From Diphasiastrum complanatum (Eukaryota; Streptophyta; Lycopodiopsida; Lycopodiales; Lycopodiaceae): a DNA stretch of 64,000 nucleotides. The position numbers and the translations under genes are program-made. The notes beneath the pieces were generated by a model, which worked only from the letters and a program-made list of their open reading frames with translations, was not told the DNA's origin and ran no database searches. The first letter of the stretch is position 1. Each line of letters starts with the position of its first letter. This document shows, piece by piece, positions 1 through 12,900 of the stretch. Where the stretch lies: assembly GCA_029204225.1 (NCBI GenBank), contig MU832197.1:18550-82549 (forward strand). The letters run 5' to 3'.

Positions 1-273
1 GAACTCCGTCACCCACCAACGACACTTGATGATACGAAGAGACAGCTTGTACCAGAACAAATATTGACACATAGAAAGCGAACTGGCGTTCAACGTGAAT
101 ATCTAGTGAAGTGGCTACGGGCTCCACTTATTGAGGCTTCTTGGGAGTACGAAGACAAACTTAAGGAGGGAGCCCCTGAAGTACTAGCGGATTATCTGCA
201 GAAGAACCAACGCAATAGCCGTTTTCCCAGATCGGCACACAAAGCACTACCTGGCGGCATGCCTCTTACATAA
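1..273 (+). CDS. Ty3/gypsy polyprotein C-terminus with chromodomain (partial)
   Basis: An open frame enters from the left edge and stops at 271-273. The stretch EYLVKWLRAPLIEASWE followed by an acidic DYL segment is the usual chromodomain ending of a chromovirus polyprotein (VKW...ATWE). The chromodomain sits after integrase and is thought to steer insertion to particular chromatin. It is followed by a non-coding leader, a polypurine tract and an LTR, as expected for the 3' end of such an element. The rest of gag-pol lies outside the window. Element type is fairly sure; the family name is not known. Confidence 0.75.
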   Translation, partial: ELRHPPTTLDDTKRQLVPEQILTHRKRTGVQREYLVKWLRAPLIEASWEYEDKLKEGAPEVLADYLQKNQRNSRFPRSAHKALPGGMPLT

Positions 274-500
274 ACATTCATGGCCATTCTGAAGTTCAAG
301 GAACTTTCCGGTATTTTTCTTAAGTTTGCCAATAAATCACTTGCAGCTTTACACAGGTTTTACGTAAGTGAACTTTATCTACACTTTTCCTGTGCTACTG
401 CCAATGTATTTTGTGATTCAAAGTTGCTACGGCCGGTGAATTAAGCCCGTGCCATACGTCCTAGGTCTAGTTTGGCCCTGATGAGGACATCAGCTTTTTC

Positions 501-514
501 AAACGAGGGGAGGA
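501..514 (+). promoter_or_regulatory. Polypurine tract of the gypsy element
   Basis: AAACGAGGGGAGGA lies immediately before the TG that opens the LTR. This is the plus-strand primer site for reverse transcription. Positions 274-500 between the polyprotein stop and this tract show no other feature. Confidence 0.7.
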
Positions 515-1432
515 TGTTGTAAAGCTGACTCAGGTGCACCCAACGTGCCCTGTAAGACTCTAAGGGGTGACACTCCCTAAAGTCCCAGAGCAAGTTAGAA
601 CGTCAAGGACTGAGCCTTTGACCTGTGGTGAGCCAGTCAAGTAGTCACAAGTCATGAGCTAGCTCTGGAGCTCGAGTCATGGCCTAGTCAGGAAGCAAGT
701 TGATTCTGCCACCGGAACGGCTCCCGGGACCCATGTCCGGGAGCCAGACTGATTCTGCCAGGCTTGCCAGGCTTAATCAGCAAAATAAAAACTAAGTCCC
801 AAAAAGCGTGCTTTACCAGAAAGCACTATGTTTCAGAACAGAGGGGGTGCGCCGAATCACAGCAGAACTATAGGGGGAGTCCGGCAGACAGAAACTTGGG
901 CAGCTCAACCAGCGCCAGGAATCCAGTCGCCAGGTCTCAGCTCCCTCTACCAGCACGAGCCAGGCACAATGCCCAGCACGTGTTGGTGGCCCCGAGACCG
1001 GTCAGTCTATGTATGAATGTAACCTCTTCCAAATCTAATAAAGTTGATCCTTGGGGATGATTACCATTTCGGTTTCGCCTCCGGGACTGGTCCAAGTGGA
1101 AGGACCCTTACTACAACCTTTTTGCGTCGCTGGCGCCTAAGGGTCCCTGTCATCGACATGGGGCTTGCCGCTATGCCAATTGGTCAGTTTGGCGACCACT
1201 ATGCCTTGGGTTTCATGTGTGGCTTGTCTTTGCCTTTGGTTACCTTTTGGGGACGGATTCTGAGTTGGCTTTCGGGTTGGTTGGGATTCCAGTTTTCTTA
1301 AGTCTGAATGGTTAAGCTTGTTACGATTCTGAGTTGGCTTTTACGTAAGTGCATGATGGATGAATGTTAGACTTAAGCGCGTGTTGGGGAAACCGCTCAA
1401 GTCCCAGCGCCCTTTGAGGCGCCGGCGCAACA
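515..1432 (+). mobile_element. 3' LTR of gypsy chromovirus (918 bp)
   Basis: It starts TGTTGTAAAG and ends GCGCAACA, giving a TGTTG/CAACA terminal inverted repeat. Its boundaries are confirmed by a second, independent copy with the same ends at 22126-23030. It follows the polypurine tract directly. Small ORFs inside it are not conserved proteins. The 5' LTR is outside the window, so no target duplication can be tested. Confidence 0.85.
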
Positions 1433-3780
1433 CTACCCTTATACTCCATAAAGGTCTTTTAAATCTACACCTATAACAATAGGTGGAAAATTAAGTACCC
1501 AAGTAAGCCTCCAAGAAATTAACTCTTGAAGACTATGTGGAGGCTCATCCATTCAATCATTCACAAGGGAGTCATTCACTAATAGCTTTTAGAGGAGCAT
1601 AGCACTTGACTCTCTACAAAAGTTGAGTATCGCACCACACTAGGGTGGGGCTTGTCATGCGCCAGCATTGTTGGATTGCCATAAGGTGAAGCGTTTAGAA
1701 GTTAATGTGCTCCCAAGTGTGCATGTCTCAAAATGATGTTATAATGTGGTTAGTTTGAAGAAACCATTTCAAATTTCAATTTTACAATAGAAAACTTCCA
1801 CACAAATAATTCAACAAGCATTATATGTATGACCTATGAAACCTATGAACCCAAAGTCTCTTCTTCTTTTTTATCTCATAAAAATTAATTGTATTAGAAA
1901 CTTTGAGCAAATTATATAAAGAATCACAACTCAAGTAGTCATGGCATTAATAGGTTTTAGATTATTAGAAACTTTGAGCAATTTTTTTTTATTCAACCAA
2001 ATGTTATGAAAGGAATATGTCCAAAAAAATATTCCAAATGCTTTGGATATCCATAGGTTGGAGAGTGATTTCATTGAAAAACAACATGGAGAGTATGGTA
2101 AGGACAATGTATTTTCAGTATTCATGGTGGCACTCTTCTGAGCAGATGAGGAATTGTTTTCTCGTGAGTGTTGCAATGAGTGCAAAGCTTAGAGACAATA
2201 CCACAATAGTTGAATTGAATTGAATGGCTTGTTGAGATATTCTCCCAACATTGACATAGTAATTGGCTTGTTGAAATATTCCCTTGACAAAAACACAATA
2301 ATGGCATCCTAATCTTTTTTATAATTTTTAATCTTTTCTTTCAAATACCCGAAGGGTGGGGTGGGGGGGTTGTTGGTTTACCGTTTTGAGTTGAACTGGT
2401 TAAAATAGAAACTAGGTTCTTCATGGCAAGGTAAATTCTTTTCTAGATGATAGTTCCTTCTTTGTTAGCACCTTGGAAGGTGTAGTGGTTGTTGTTGTTA
2501 TCTATATTTAAATGAAGAATATGTACATCCAACTTGGTGGTGAATGATTGAGATTCACGGTTTTCTAGATTGTGGTAATGGATGACTCAAATCAAAACCA
2601 AAAGGATCGTGAATGAAATGATTATATTTTTAACGAATGATACATCTTTTAGCAAAGGATTTATTAAGGGATCATGGAGGCCAAGATCGCCACGAGAAAA
2701 GGAGGATGTATAAATTTCCAATTTAGGTTGCTAGTTTTTTCATTCCAAAGGAATCTTTAAACAACAATAATTGTAAGGAAATGGGAAGGTGTGGACCAAA
2801 TAAAGATGAAGTAAGTAAAATAAGAAGAGATGATGATGTGTCTCAAAACTATGAGTCTAGTAGCAAAGTTGAGGGAGAAGGAAAACCAAGTATCATGAAT
2901 ACTCTAATCACTCATTAGGAATAATTTGGATATTGATTATGAGTACTCTAAATACTGCTTGTGGATACTCTGAATATCGAATTGTGAGCTCTTTGATTAT
3001 CAAAGTAGGAACTTTATGAATATTGAATAATGATCATGAATATTTTGAATATTGATTTTGAATACTCTGCATAGTCAAGGTAAGCTTTCCAAATATCGAT
3101 TGTGAATACTTTGAAGACTGATCGGGGATGCGTTGAATAATGAATATGATCTTTGACATTGATCCCTGAAAATCAGTATTCTAACCACTTTCATGACTAC
3201 TGAATCATAAAATTGTAAGTGTGAAATCGTGAATTCTGAATTATGAGATTTTTTAATATTTGAATTGTGCTTTTTATCAATACCAAAATACTATTTAGAT
3301 CAATATTTAATTGAAATTAATGAGTACTCGATTCTAAAATTTGTGACTATTCAATTGTGCATATTTTCATAGATATTAGGTACAAATTCATGACTTGTGA
3401 CCACTTTCTTGAAATCATAGGTAGTGAATTATGAAGTCATGAATGTTAATCATAAATCTTGACTACTACATTATGAGATTCATGAATACTTCTTGTGAAC
3501 ATTGATCTTTAATTCAGTAATTTTGAAATAATCATAAGTGATTTTGTGAGGTTGTGAATGCTCAATTCTAAAAACTATGACTACTATCGTAAAATGACAC
3601 GTACAATCGTCAAAAACCGTTAATATCTCAAAATCGATGTCTCGACGAGTTCGAATTCAACGAGTTGAACTTAAAATCAGCTGATTCTTTACAAGACTTA
3701 GACAATTCTCCATGAAACTTAAGAGTTTGTTGGTTCAAGGTGAGCATGGGATGACAATTCTTGGATTTTTTGCTTGGCCA
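1433..3780. other. AT-rich intergenic DNA upstream of AGPase gene
   Basis: No convincing gene is visible. ORFs near 1931-2307 are short, lack domains and overlap on both strands. The right part holds a degenerate repeat, listed separately. Confidence 0.5.
2905..3560. repeat. Degenerate short-period repeat (GAATA/TGAATACT-like)
   Basis: Motifs such as GAATACTCT, GAATATTGA, TGAATACTTTG and ATTGTGAATACT recur many times at irregular short spacing. This looks like an old, decayed tandem array. There is no coding potential. Confidence 0.45.
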
Positions 3781-3820
3781 ATTGAATATTTATATGTGCA
3801 AAGCCAAGTGTCAACCATCC

Positions 3821-3840
3821 TACCATATATATAGGTATGT
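3821..3840 (+). promoter_or_regulatory. TATA box of AGPase small-subunit gene
   Basis: CCATATATATAGG at 3823-3835 lies about 135 bp upstream of the start codon at 3969. A transcription start about 30 bp downstream would give a 5' UTR of roughly 100 bp containing the GA microsatellite. This is inferred from sequence and position only. Confidence 0.45.
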
Positions 3841-3878
3841 GGCATCAAATGAATGGCATCCCTGCATGTGACTCGTTC

Positions 3879-3881
<3 letters not shown>

Positions 3882-3928
<47 letters not shown>
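3882..3928 (+). repeat. (GA)n microsatellite in probable 5' UTR
   Basis: About 23 GA units end 40 bp before the AGPase start codon. GA/CT tracts in 5' UTRs are common in plants and can bind GAGA-type factors. They also create long meaningless Arg-Glu or Ser-Leu ORFs here. Confidence 0.85.
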
Positions 3929-3933
<5 letters not shown>

Positions 3934-3968
3934 AAAAGAGAGAGAGCACGCACTGCTAACGAAGAAGC

Positions 3969-6900
3969 ATGGCAGCGATGGCGAGCATTGCATTGCAGGC
4001 AGCAGAAGCGCCAATTTCCTTTCATGAGACAGCTGCAGCTTCCGCTCCTGCTGGTACATGGAGGAGGGGCAGCAATGCTGCTGCGCATGGCTGGTCTGTT
4101 GGTTCATTTTTGGGCTCGTCTCTGAGAGGATCCTGCTCCCTTCAGGCCCTCCGAGCTCGGAGCTACAAGAAAGCTGGGAGAGTTGCAGTAGTAGTAGCTC
4201 CAAAAGCTGTGACAGATTCCAAAAAGGATGAGTCTTGCTTGGACCCAGATGCTGGTTCGGTGAGGATGTCTCTTATTTCGAAATTCTGCTTTGCTTTTCA
4301 GTCCTTTTCTGTGCAATTAGCCCACATCATCCATTAGCATCATGTAGCTCTCTGATACTATGACAAATTGGAGCATTTTTAATTCAATTGCTTGAAATTC
4401 GAAGGGGAAGAAACGTTGTATTTGATTTGATTATATACGGGTTATTGTTACATCAACCACTTGCAATTCGGATTGGAAATGATGATGGATTTGATTTCAT
4501 TGAAGATGGCTCATTGTGACATCAATCGCTTCAATTCCAAGTGGAAAAGATGATGCATGTGATGTAAACACAAATTTCAAGTGGAAAAGGTGATGCATGT
4601 GATGTAATCAAGTTTTGGCTTGCTCTGCAGAGTGTATTGGGCATAATCTTAGGAGGTGGAGCAGGGACACGGCTTTATCCCTTGACCAAGAAACGCGCAA
4701 AACCTGCAGTGCCGTTGGGTGCAAATTACCGGCTGATTGATATTCCAGTCAGTAACTGCATCAACAGTAACATCAGAAAAATCTATGTTCTCACCCAATT
4801 CAATTCTGCATCTTTAAATCGCCACTTATCACGCGCCTACGCTAGCAACATGGGAGGCTACAAAAATGAGGGCTTTGTGGAAGTGCTTGCTGCTCAGCAG
4901 AGTCCAGAAAATCCAAATTGGTTTCAGGTCCTTAAGGCCTTCTGTTAAATGCTCTCAAGTTGGAGTTAGCAATTGAAAGTGTTGAAGGGTTCGTATTGGG
5001 ATCTTAAAGCTGTAACTTTGGAGTGCTTCTGCGAATTTAAATATTTTAGCTATTGATATTCATGGTTGTTGATCTTTATGTAAGGATCTTGAAGATGTAG
5101 TTACAATACTGGACAGCCAGTACCTTCGGGAAACATATCAAGGATAAAAGTCTATAGTCAATTATTTGTAGCCAGTGGTTTTATGGATGACCAGAACATG
5201 GCTCTTGAAGATGTGCGTCAATCTAGACTTGTGTTAATAGCTTTTTCTTGTTTGGAGTCTGGCTTATTGTGTGTCTGGAATTTTATTGCACAGGGAACAG
5301 CAGATGCTGTGAGGCAATATTTATGGTTATTTGAGGAGCAACCTATTTTGGAGTATGTAATTTTGGCAGGGGATCACCTTTATCGTATGGACTATCAAAA
5401 ATTTATACAAGTCCATCGAGAGACCAATGCAGATATTACTGTTGCAGCATTGCCTATGGATGAGCAAAGAGCCACTTCCTTTGGTCTGATGAAAATTGAT
5501 TCAGAAGGGAGGATCAAGGAGTTCGCGGAGAAGCCGAAAGGAAGTGCCTTAAGATCCATGAAGGTAAGATAGAAGAATGGTGCTTAAAAACTTGTAACAA
5601 CATCAAGGTTGACTTTTCATTGTTGTTTTCAAGCTTGGACTAAGGGCAAGCCAAATTTTAGAAGAGTGCAAAGTAGGAGAAGACATTGTTGTACCTTTGT
5701 GGGTGTTGCAGGAAAAGTTTACTGAGAATCAATACATTTGTAGGATCTGGAGTCTCAGATTCTTGTTTTCAATTATAGGTTTCACTACCTGTTAACTTAT
5801 TCCAATTCAAATCAACCTTTTTAGATTCCAGCTCTTGTCCAAAACAACAATTCAAAGTGAAATAAATCCCTAGTTGAACATGTAGATACAGTTTTTGAGA
5901 CCTTGATAATACAAACTGAATTTCTGTATGCTAATCATTAATGCCTTAAGTCATTTTCAGGTAGACACAACTGTCTTGGGCCTTGATGAGGAAAGGGCAA
6001 AGGAGATGCCTTACATTGCAAGTATGGGGATATATGTTGTCAGTAAAGAAGCAATGGTGAAGTTATTGCGCGAAGAGTTTCCAGGAGCAAATGACTTTGG
6101 AAGTGAAGTTATTCCAGGCGCAACACAAATTGGCATGAAGGTGACACTATTTTATACTTGAGATGTGCATCTTGTGAGTAATTGATGCTTGGTGTTGATT
6201 CTCCCACCACATGCTTTCATGCACTCTTCCTATCAAAGATTTCAAGATCTAAATGGCTTCATCTAGGATGGAGGCATCCTTTCCCTTTGTTCTTTAAGTA
6301 TCGTGGTCGAATTGGATCTTGGATAGTATAAGACTAGAATAAAATCTTGCAAGTATGAGTAGAATATGGTCTTGAAACTTAAGTAAAACGGATCCAACTA
6401 TTTATTCATGTCTCTACCAATTATGTTAGGATGCTCGAGGATCACATATTGTTTATGAATGGGTGGAAAATATAATGGTGTATTCTATTTCTTTGAGAAA
6501 TGAGTTTTGAGTATTGTGGCTATATATGTTTTAGGTTCTAACTTCTAAGATAAGGGTATCTTGTAGTCGGTCATCTCCTATGTAGTTGTTAGGGTACCAA
6601 GGGAAGACTTTAAGAAAGTAGGGTGTATTGTTCTTGGAGATTTGGCTCAGTTCCATGGTAATCTTTCAATAGATTGAAAGCGGTTGGATTTGGAAGAATG
6701 GAGAACGTACCTACAAATATGATTATTGTGCATTAGTTTTGGGCTTACACTCTCATTTTGTTGAGGCAACTTTTAGCGAACTAGTTTGTAATTGGATGCC
6801 TAAATGAGGAAAATATGGGCACGATGGGGAATTTTTGTGTATTCCTTCCATTTGATGTCTCACTAAGTGACTGCTAGTTCACCCAGTAAAAGAAACCTCT

Positions 6901-9900
6901 GAAGTTTTCCAAGGCAATCAACTACCCAATATTGGAACTCTTTATAATTCTTGCTCATTGAGCATGAGAGTTTAAATTTTCTTTGTAGAAATGTTGTGAT
7001 GTACCAAAAAGAAAGGTTCATGCCCCTTGAACCAAAGGCAAAGGGTATGATGAACTTTTATTAGTCGTGCACAATTGGCTAGACTTCCACGTTCATTTTT
7101 TTTAAATAGACAACTTTCTGAATAACATGCCAATCTATTTGCAACAGATTTCCATGATTGTCTTCTCTAAGAATAGAAGTTGCTAAAAAGTTTTTAGAAT
7201 TATAAGAGATGGGTATTCTTTAGCTCTACTCAAGTTACTTACGTATGCTTATGTTTTTTAATGTGTAACAAAATGTTTTCACCCAATATTTCCATGTTTG
7301 TAAACTAGTTATCTTCTCAAGGTAACAATTTACTGGTTTCAATCTCTTGCTTACCATTGGTATACAACACTTACCTACTTCCCTCTATTTGCATGCAGGT
7401 GCAAGCATACCTTTATGATGGGTATTGGGAGGACATTGGAACTATTGAAGCTTTTTATAATGCAAACTTAGGAATCACCAAGAAACCGATTCCAGATTTT
7501 AGGTAGATAATTGACGCAACTTGTGCTAATAAATTTCATTCTTAACAACTAGATTGTAATATTATGTATTTGCTTTGTAGTTCTATGATGTATTTATTGC
7601 TTATGTACTCAATAGAGCATTGTCTTCTCCATGATCTAGCAAATTAAATGCTTCCTTGCAAGCCTCTACAACTTGCATGTGTTGTTGATGGCTTTAATTC
7701 AATGAGGAGGAAAGGGAAGGTTCATGCATACCTAATGCCAATGTAATAACTTGGTCAAGTTTTTCTCTTTGAGATATTTCATACAAATTTAAGAGGAAAA
7801 ATGTTTGTCTTTCTGTCTGCAGCTTTTATGATAGGTCGGCACCTATCTACACTCAAGCACGATTTCTCCCTCCTTCAAAATTGATAGATGTTGATGTGAC
7901 TAATAGTGTTATAGGTGAAGGTTGTGTCATCCAGGTGCGTTTTTAGCACAATTTACAATTTCCCTTTGAAGTTTTCAGTATTTATTGAGGAGAAATTATT
8001 TTGGCTGCTACTTAATGATTCTCCCACATTAAAGCTATCGAATTTGGTTGCTTATAGAGCAAGCTAATGACCCATAGTCTTGCCAATAAATGCTCAATCA
8101 TATTGCCATATTATTAGATTGATCTTTCTTATCACCAGTTTTATACGGAGCAATGTGTTATGTGTCTTTATCTCAAGAAATTCATCAACCAAATCTTGAT
8201 TGAGCAAATTGGTGATAAAAGAAAACAGAACTTATTTTCCCATCTTAAAGAATTACAGCCTATGGCCCCTCAGTGTCCCATTGAAAGAGCTTTTGGTCCC
8301 TCAATGTGCCATTGAAAGAGCTTGTTATCCTTTTTCCACCTCTTCATTTGTGAAGAAGGCAATATGTGATTGGTTGGTTGGTGGTGTATCTACAATGTCT
8401 TTGTATAATTCTTTGGCATAGAAACACCAGGCATCTAGCTAAATTTCATTTACGTGTGTTTTTGGTTTTACAATAATCCCAAAGCTTTTAGGATCTTTTT
8501 CACATTTTTGAAAGTATATCCTCTTGACTACGTATAAAAGCTGATTCTTTCTTCAAAAACATGCACAAAAAGCCTCTCCCACTCCCTCATCTTGCTTTGA
8601 CTGACTTCTAGCCTCTTTGCATTCTTCGTCAAACCAGGGATTTTTGAGAAAAGAGTCCTTTTTCACTTTGTACATTTGCTGATTTTGAACGGTTTTTCTG
8701 CACTTTCGATGATTGCCTTATGCAAACTTCATATTTGCTAGAGACATCATTTCCCCCATAGCTATGACCTAGATTGTCTTTCAAATAAGCTACATATACC
8801 TGTTTTTGTGATGTACGAATTTAAACTTTTGCATTCTACTATCAAGGTATCACACTTCACAATTAACTACAACAATACTTGCTTTTGATGGATGAACATG
8901 TGTAGCTATTTGAGGATGACCATCTATGTTGCCCATTGCAAATAACCAAATCATGCACACCACAAACATCAAGTAATTTCATACCAAAATCTATAGTAGA
9001 GCTGTTGACATCCATAGAGTATATCTAAATGTCCAAATTTTTTATCATCTCATTCAACCAAAGAGGATCACTACTACCTTTGTAGAAGCCCATTTGAGCA
9101 TTTTCAGCCCTAATAATTGAAATCTCCCATCAATATGACACATCTTTATTCTTTATATTTGACCATATCAAAGGCTTATTTCTCCAAATAGACCTTCACC
9201 GTGCCATGATTTTCAGTTTCCTAGGTACTGTGGATCAAGAAAGACGTTTTAGAATACATCTAGTGTCTAATGTTAGCAGGTTAAAGAAATGTTTGTGTGA
9301 GGGTGATAACCTAGATGAGGGCCTAGTTATTTTACAGGAGAAACATACTTTGAATCATGCAACTGAGTGAGTGCTAGTTTGTATAATAGGAGGCAAGTGA
9401 GAAATCGCATTCTCCAAAAGTATATATGGTAGTTTGGAAATGGCGTGTAGTCTCAGATACCACTTAGGGACTTCACACAAGTTACAAAAGATGTATCCAG
9501 GATTGTCCATTGAGAACTTGTGACTTCTATAATGGGGTAGTTTTGGACCTAACAGGACCCTGAACAAGTTGATCACCTGAAGCTTAGTGACCGTAAGAGA
9601 CGATTGCAACAGGGAAGTAGGGATAGGCACCTATCCCAAGCCTCAAGTTGGATATGTCGCAAAGAGCCTATGAACTAGGATTCCTACAGATTCAACTGAC
9701 TTATATGGATTTTGAAGATTGTTGGTACAAAATCTGATGAAAGTTTGCTGTACCAGGAATATGTTATCATGGCATCATCATTTGGCACCTGATACTGATA
9801 GCGCCCTGGTATAACTAAGATATAACATTATTGTTTTAAATCTGACGCAGTCTGAGTGTTTCAAATCACAATAAATTGGAAAACTATATGTCCATCTCCT

Positions 9901-12900
9901 CCTGTACCACTTCTAAGTCTAGTAGATGCTAGTATTCAATCACCATGAAGACGATTTCCAACTTCAGGATATTCTGAGATCAGCATCTGAGGTTGAAGCT
10001 ATGAAAGTGTACTGAAACAAAAGTAAATGTGTCTGACATAGCTTTGGCCCATGCCTTTCTAGTCTTATGCTTATACATAGGGATGGTTGATCTGGGTTTG
10101 CCAGATTTTTTTCTTTGTAGAATCTAAAATTTGATATGACATACTCTTTTCCTTAGCTTCATTTGTTCTTTGTCTCGCATTGAGCTTTCTCTGCAAGAAT
10201 GGTACCATGACGCTGATGTTTTGACGGACATGAAATACAACAGAATTGCAAAATCCAGCACTCAGTTGTAGGTCTCAGGTCTTGGATAGCAGCAGGTGCT
10301 GTCATCAAGGATGCACTCCTTATGGGTGCAGATTATTATGAGGTATACCGTTAGTAGCATAAAGAGTTTGTTATGTGAATGAAGAGTTTGACAAAAGCTT
10401 CACGACATGAGGTAAATTTTGTCATTATTATAAAATCTAAGTTTTTTTGTTTGTTTTGTCAACAGACAGATGAGCAACGGCGTTCACTTTTGCTAACTGG
10501 TGGTGTCCCAATGGGCATTGGAAGGGGCTCTTTTATTAAGAGGGCCATAGTTGATAAAAATGCTCGTATTGGTGAAAATGTCCAGGTATGCTGGTTTTGA
10601 TGGTTATTTTGGTAACTTGAACATTCAGAAGTTTTGTTCCTGCTGTAAATGAGAGCGTATAATCTGAAGCAGAGTGAGAAACTGTTCCAAATTTTCCTTT
10701 GAAGTCATATGTGCACTTATTAGTACCCACAATTTATTAGTATTTGATGTACCCACAACTTACTAGTATTTGATGTATATATTTATTTTGGATATATGAT
10801 ATTGTTGGAGTCACAATTCACTTTCATCAATACAAACCTTGCCATTTTATTAGATAATTCATTACTACATGGGACCTTGCTTTTTCATTTTGGCCCGTCA
10901 TAAAAAAAATGGACAATTTTATGTCCATTAATCTGTGTGACCACGAGTAGCCTATAGCTTGTAGGGTTTTAGAAATTTATTCAGGATTTTTGAGCCTTAG
11001 ATTATTAAGTATGATCCTTTAGGGCTTAGATTTGTTACGTGCAGCTTCACCATGCGATTATGATGCAATGATCAGAAGGAGAACAACCCTTCCACAATGC
11101 ACATTACAGACTTTAAAATTTATGCTAAACCAGTTACCAAGATAGTATACATTGGCCCTAAGGAAGCGGACCCAGCGTCCGAACGCGCGTCCGGACGCAC
11201 CCGCTTTTTTTTTTTTAATGTTTTTAGAGTTATTTAGCCAAAAAAAAAAAATTTAAAAATGATGGACGCGTCCGACCCCTCGTCCGGGGGTCGAACGCGT
11301 CCGGGTCCCCCAGACGCCCGGACGGACGCGGAATGCCCGCGTCCGGCCCAGACCCTCATGTCTGCATTGGCCTATACATTCTTGACTATGCAGTTCCCTA
11401 GGGATTACAATCCTTAGATAATAATTTGACTTTTTTTCCATATAATTGTTGCATAGAACCCACGGTTCTCAGAACCGTGGGTCCTGGGAACCGTGGGATG
11501 AACCGTACCACGGTTCATGAACCGTGGTATGGTTCCTCTAATTAATTAATTAATTACCCATTCGCCCCCAAAACCCCTCCCAAGGCATTTTTGGTCCTCA
11601 TTTCACAGATTTCGGGTATTTTTTTGGCTACTGTACTTTGTTTGCTATTTTTGGCTACTGTACTTTGTTTGCTATTGTATGCTACTGTACTAATCTGTAC
11701 CCACTCCCTAATTTTTTTGGCATTTTTTTGGGCTATTTTTGGGGTGGGAAACTCGAAAAAAAGTTAATTGATTAATTATTTAATTGTACGGTTCACCACG
11801 GTTCCCCCCAAAAAAATTTGAGAACCGTACGGTTCACTGTACGGTTCTCAGAACCGTGGTGAACCGTCCATGGTTCATAAATTCTATGAATTGTTGTGGT
11901 TTAGGTTTTAGGGTTTTTTTCAGCTACTTTGTTATCTTGTTACGTCCATTGACAACTCTTTGGTGGTTCCTCACAACAGGTTCTCTACTGATGTCATGTG
12001 GCCTTTGTCTCCTACTTGCAATTTTCTGTTCCATTAGGTTTACCTCTATGACCACATGGTATTTATGGTATATCTATCTGCTATGTGGTATATCTACATA
12101 GTACCAATATGTATTTGCTTTGCGGTAGTCATGGGATATCTGTCTGCTATATGCTATTTTAAAAATATTGTTTGCTTTGTAGTATGTATCTGTCTGCGTC
12201 CTGTTATGCTCTTAGTTCTTCACTACGGGGTCATTATTTGTCTGTGTCATTGTTTTTCTCAGACAACATGATTGCTTCATACTTCTGGAACTCTAATACT
12301 CATGTAATGGAAAATCATTAGAGTATGCATCGTAGTAAGTATACGAGTCTGCATTGCAGTCTCTATGTATACACAGTGTATGTCTGTATATCATATGTTA
12401 CTATAGTAGACATCATAGATATACAAAATCTTTTATATTACATACATGTCTATTAACATTATAAAGTAAAGCTCAAAACTAACAGAAGTATTCGATAAAC
12501 TACTAGAATCGTCATTCTAAATGTTATATTTCATAGATCTAGAACCTCCAACTATTTTACATTCCAGAGTACCAAAACACTCTGGGTTTGGAACACGGTT
12601 CCAGTGCAACTAAGGATCGAGGTGTTGAGCCATACGAGGTGTGTGCACAAGTTTTTGATACATATGAGGTACTGCATCCTTTTCATTAGGAGCTTGTATG
12701 TACATATCATTCACAGCCACAACCATTTCATCAATCTACAGCCTTAGTCTTGCTATTATTCCATATGTTATGGACATGTACAACTCAAGAAGAAGGTTTA
12801 ATTTTAGTAGATGAAATTCAAAATTTTGAAGTTTAGGAAAATGCTTGCTAAAAAATTTTGGTTACTGTTCCAGCATTCTAGTTTACCATTTTTCTAGGGG

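Larger units (their letters stand above)
7935..10243 (+). other. AGPase intron 6 (2,309 bp) with TE debris
   Basis: Donor CAG/GTGCGT, acceptor CAACAG. It contains a 31-bp tandem duplication (8263-8323) and a gypsy polyprotein tail fragment (9220-9390), listed separately. The remainder is unassigned. Confidence 0.7.

Noticed and set aside
1044-1301. ORFs inside the two LTR copies (1044-1301 and 22636-22905) as a conserved gene
   Set aside because: They are parallel because the LTRs are homologous, not because a protein is conserved.
2905-3560. CRISPR-like array
   Set aside because: The recurring words are short, variable and irregularly spaced, with no fixed repeat-spacer structure. The DNA is plant nuclear.
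3735-4203. Minus-strand ORFs and the upstream + ORF from 3853 overlapping AGPase exon 1
   Set aside because: They arise from the GA tract and from the antisense of the real exon. No domain is visible and the AGPase frame explains the sequence.
5183-5293. Upstream extension of AGPase exon 3 as coding
   Set aside because: The ORF is open but the family sequence begins exactly at GTADAVRQ, after a good TTGCACAG acceptor. The upstream part does not match the family.
11253-11441. Minus-strand ORF rich in Arg/Gly
   Set aside because: It is the translation of the GC-rich palindromic island, which is better explained as a transposable element.
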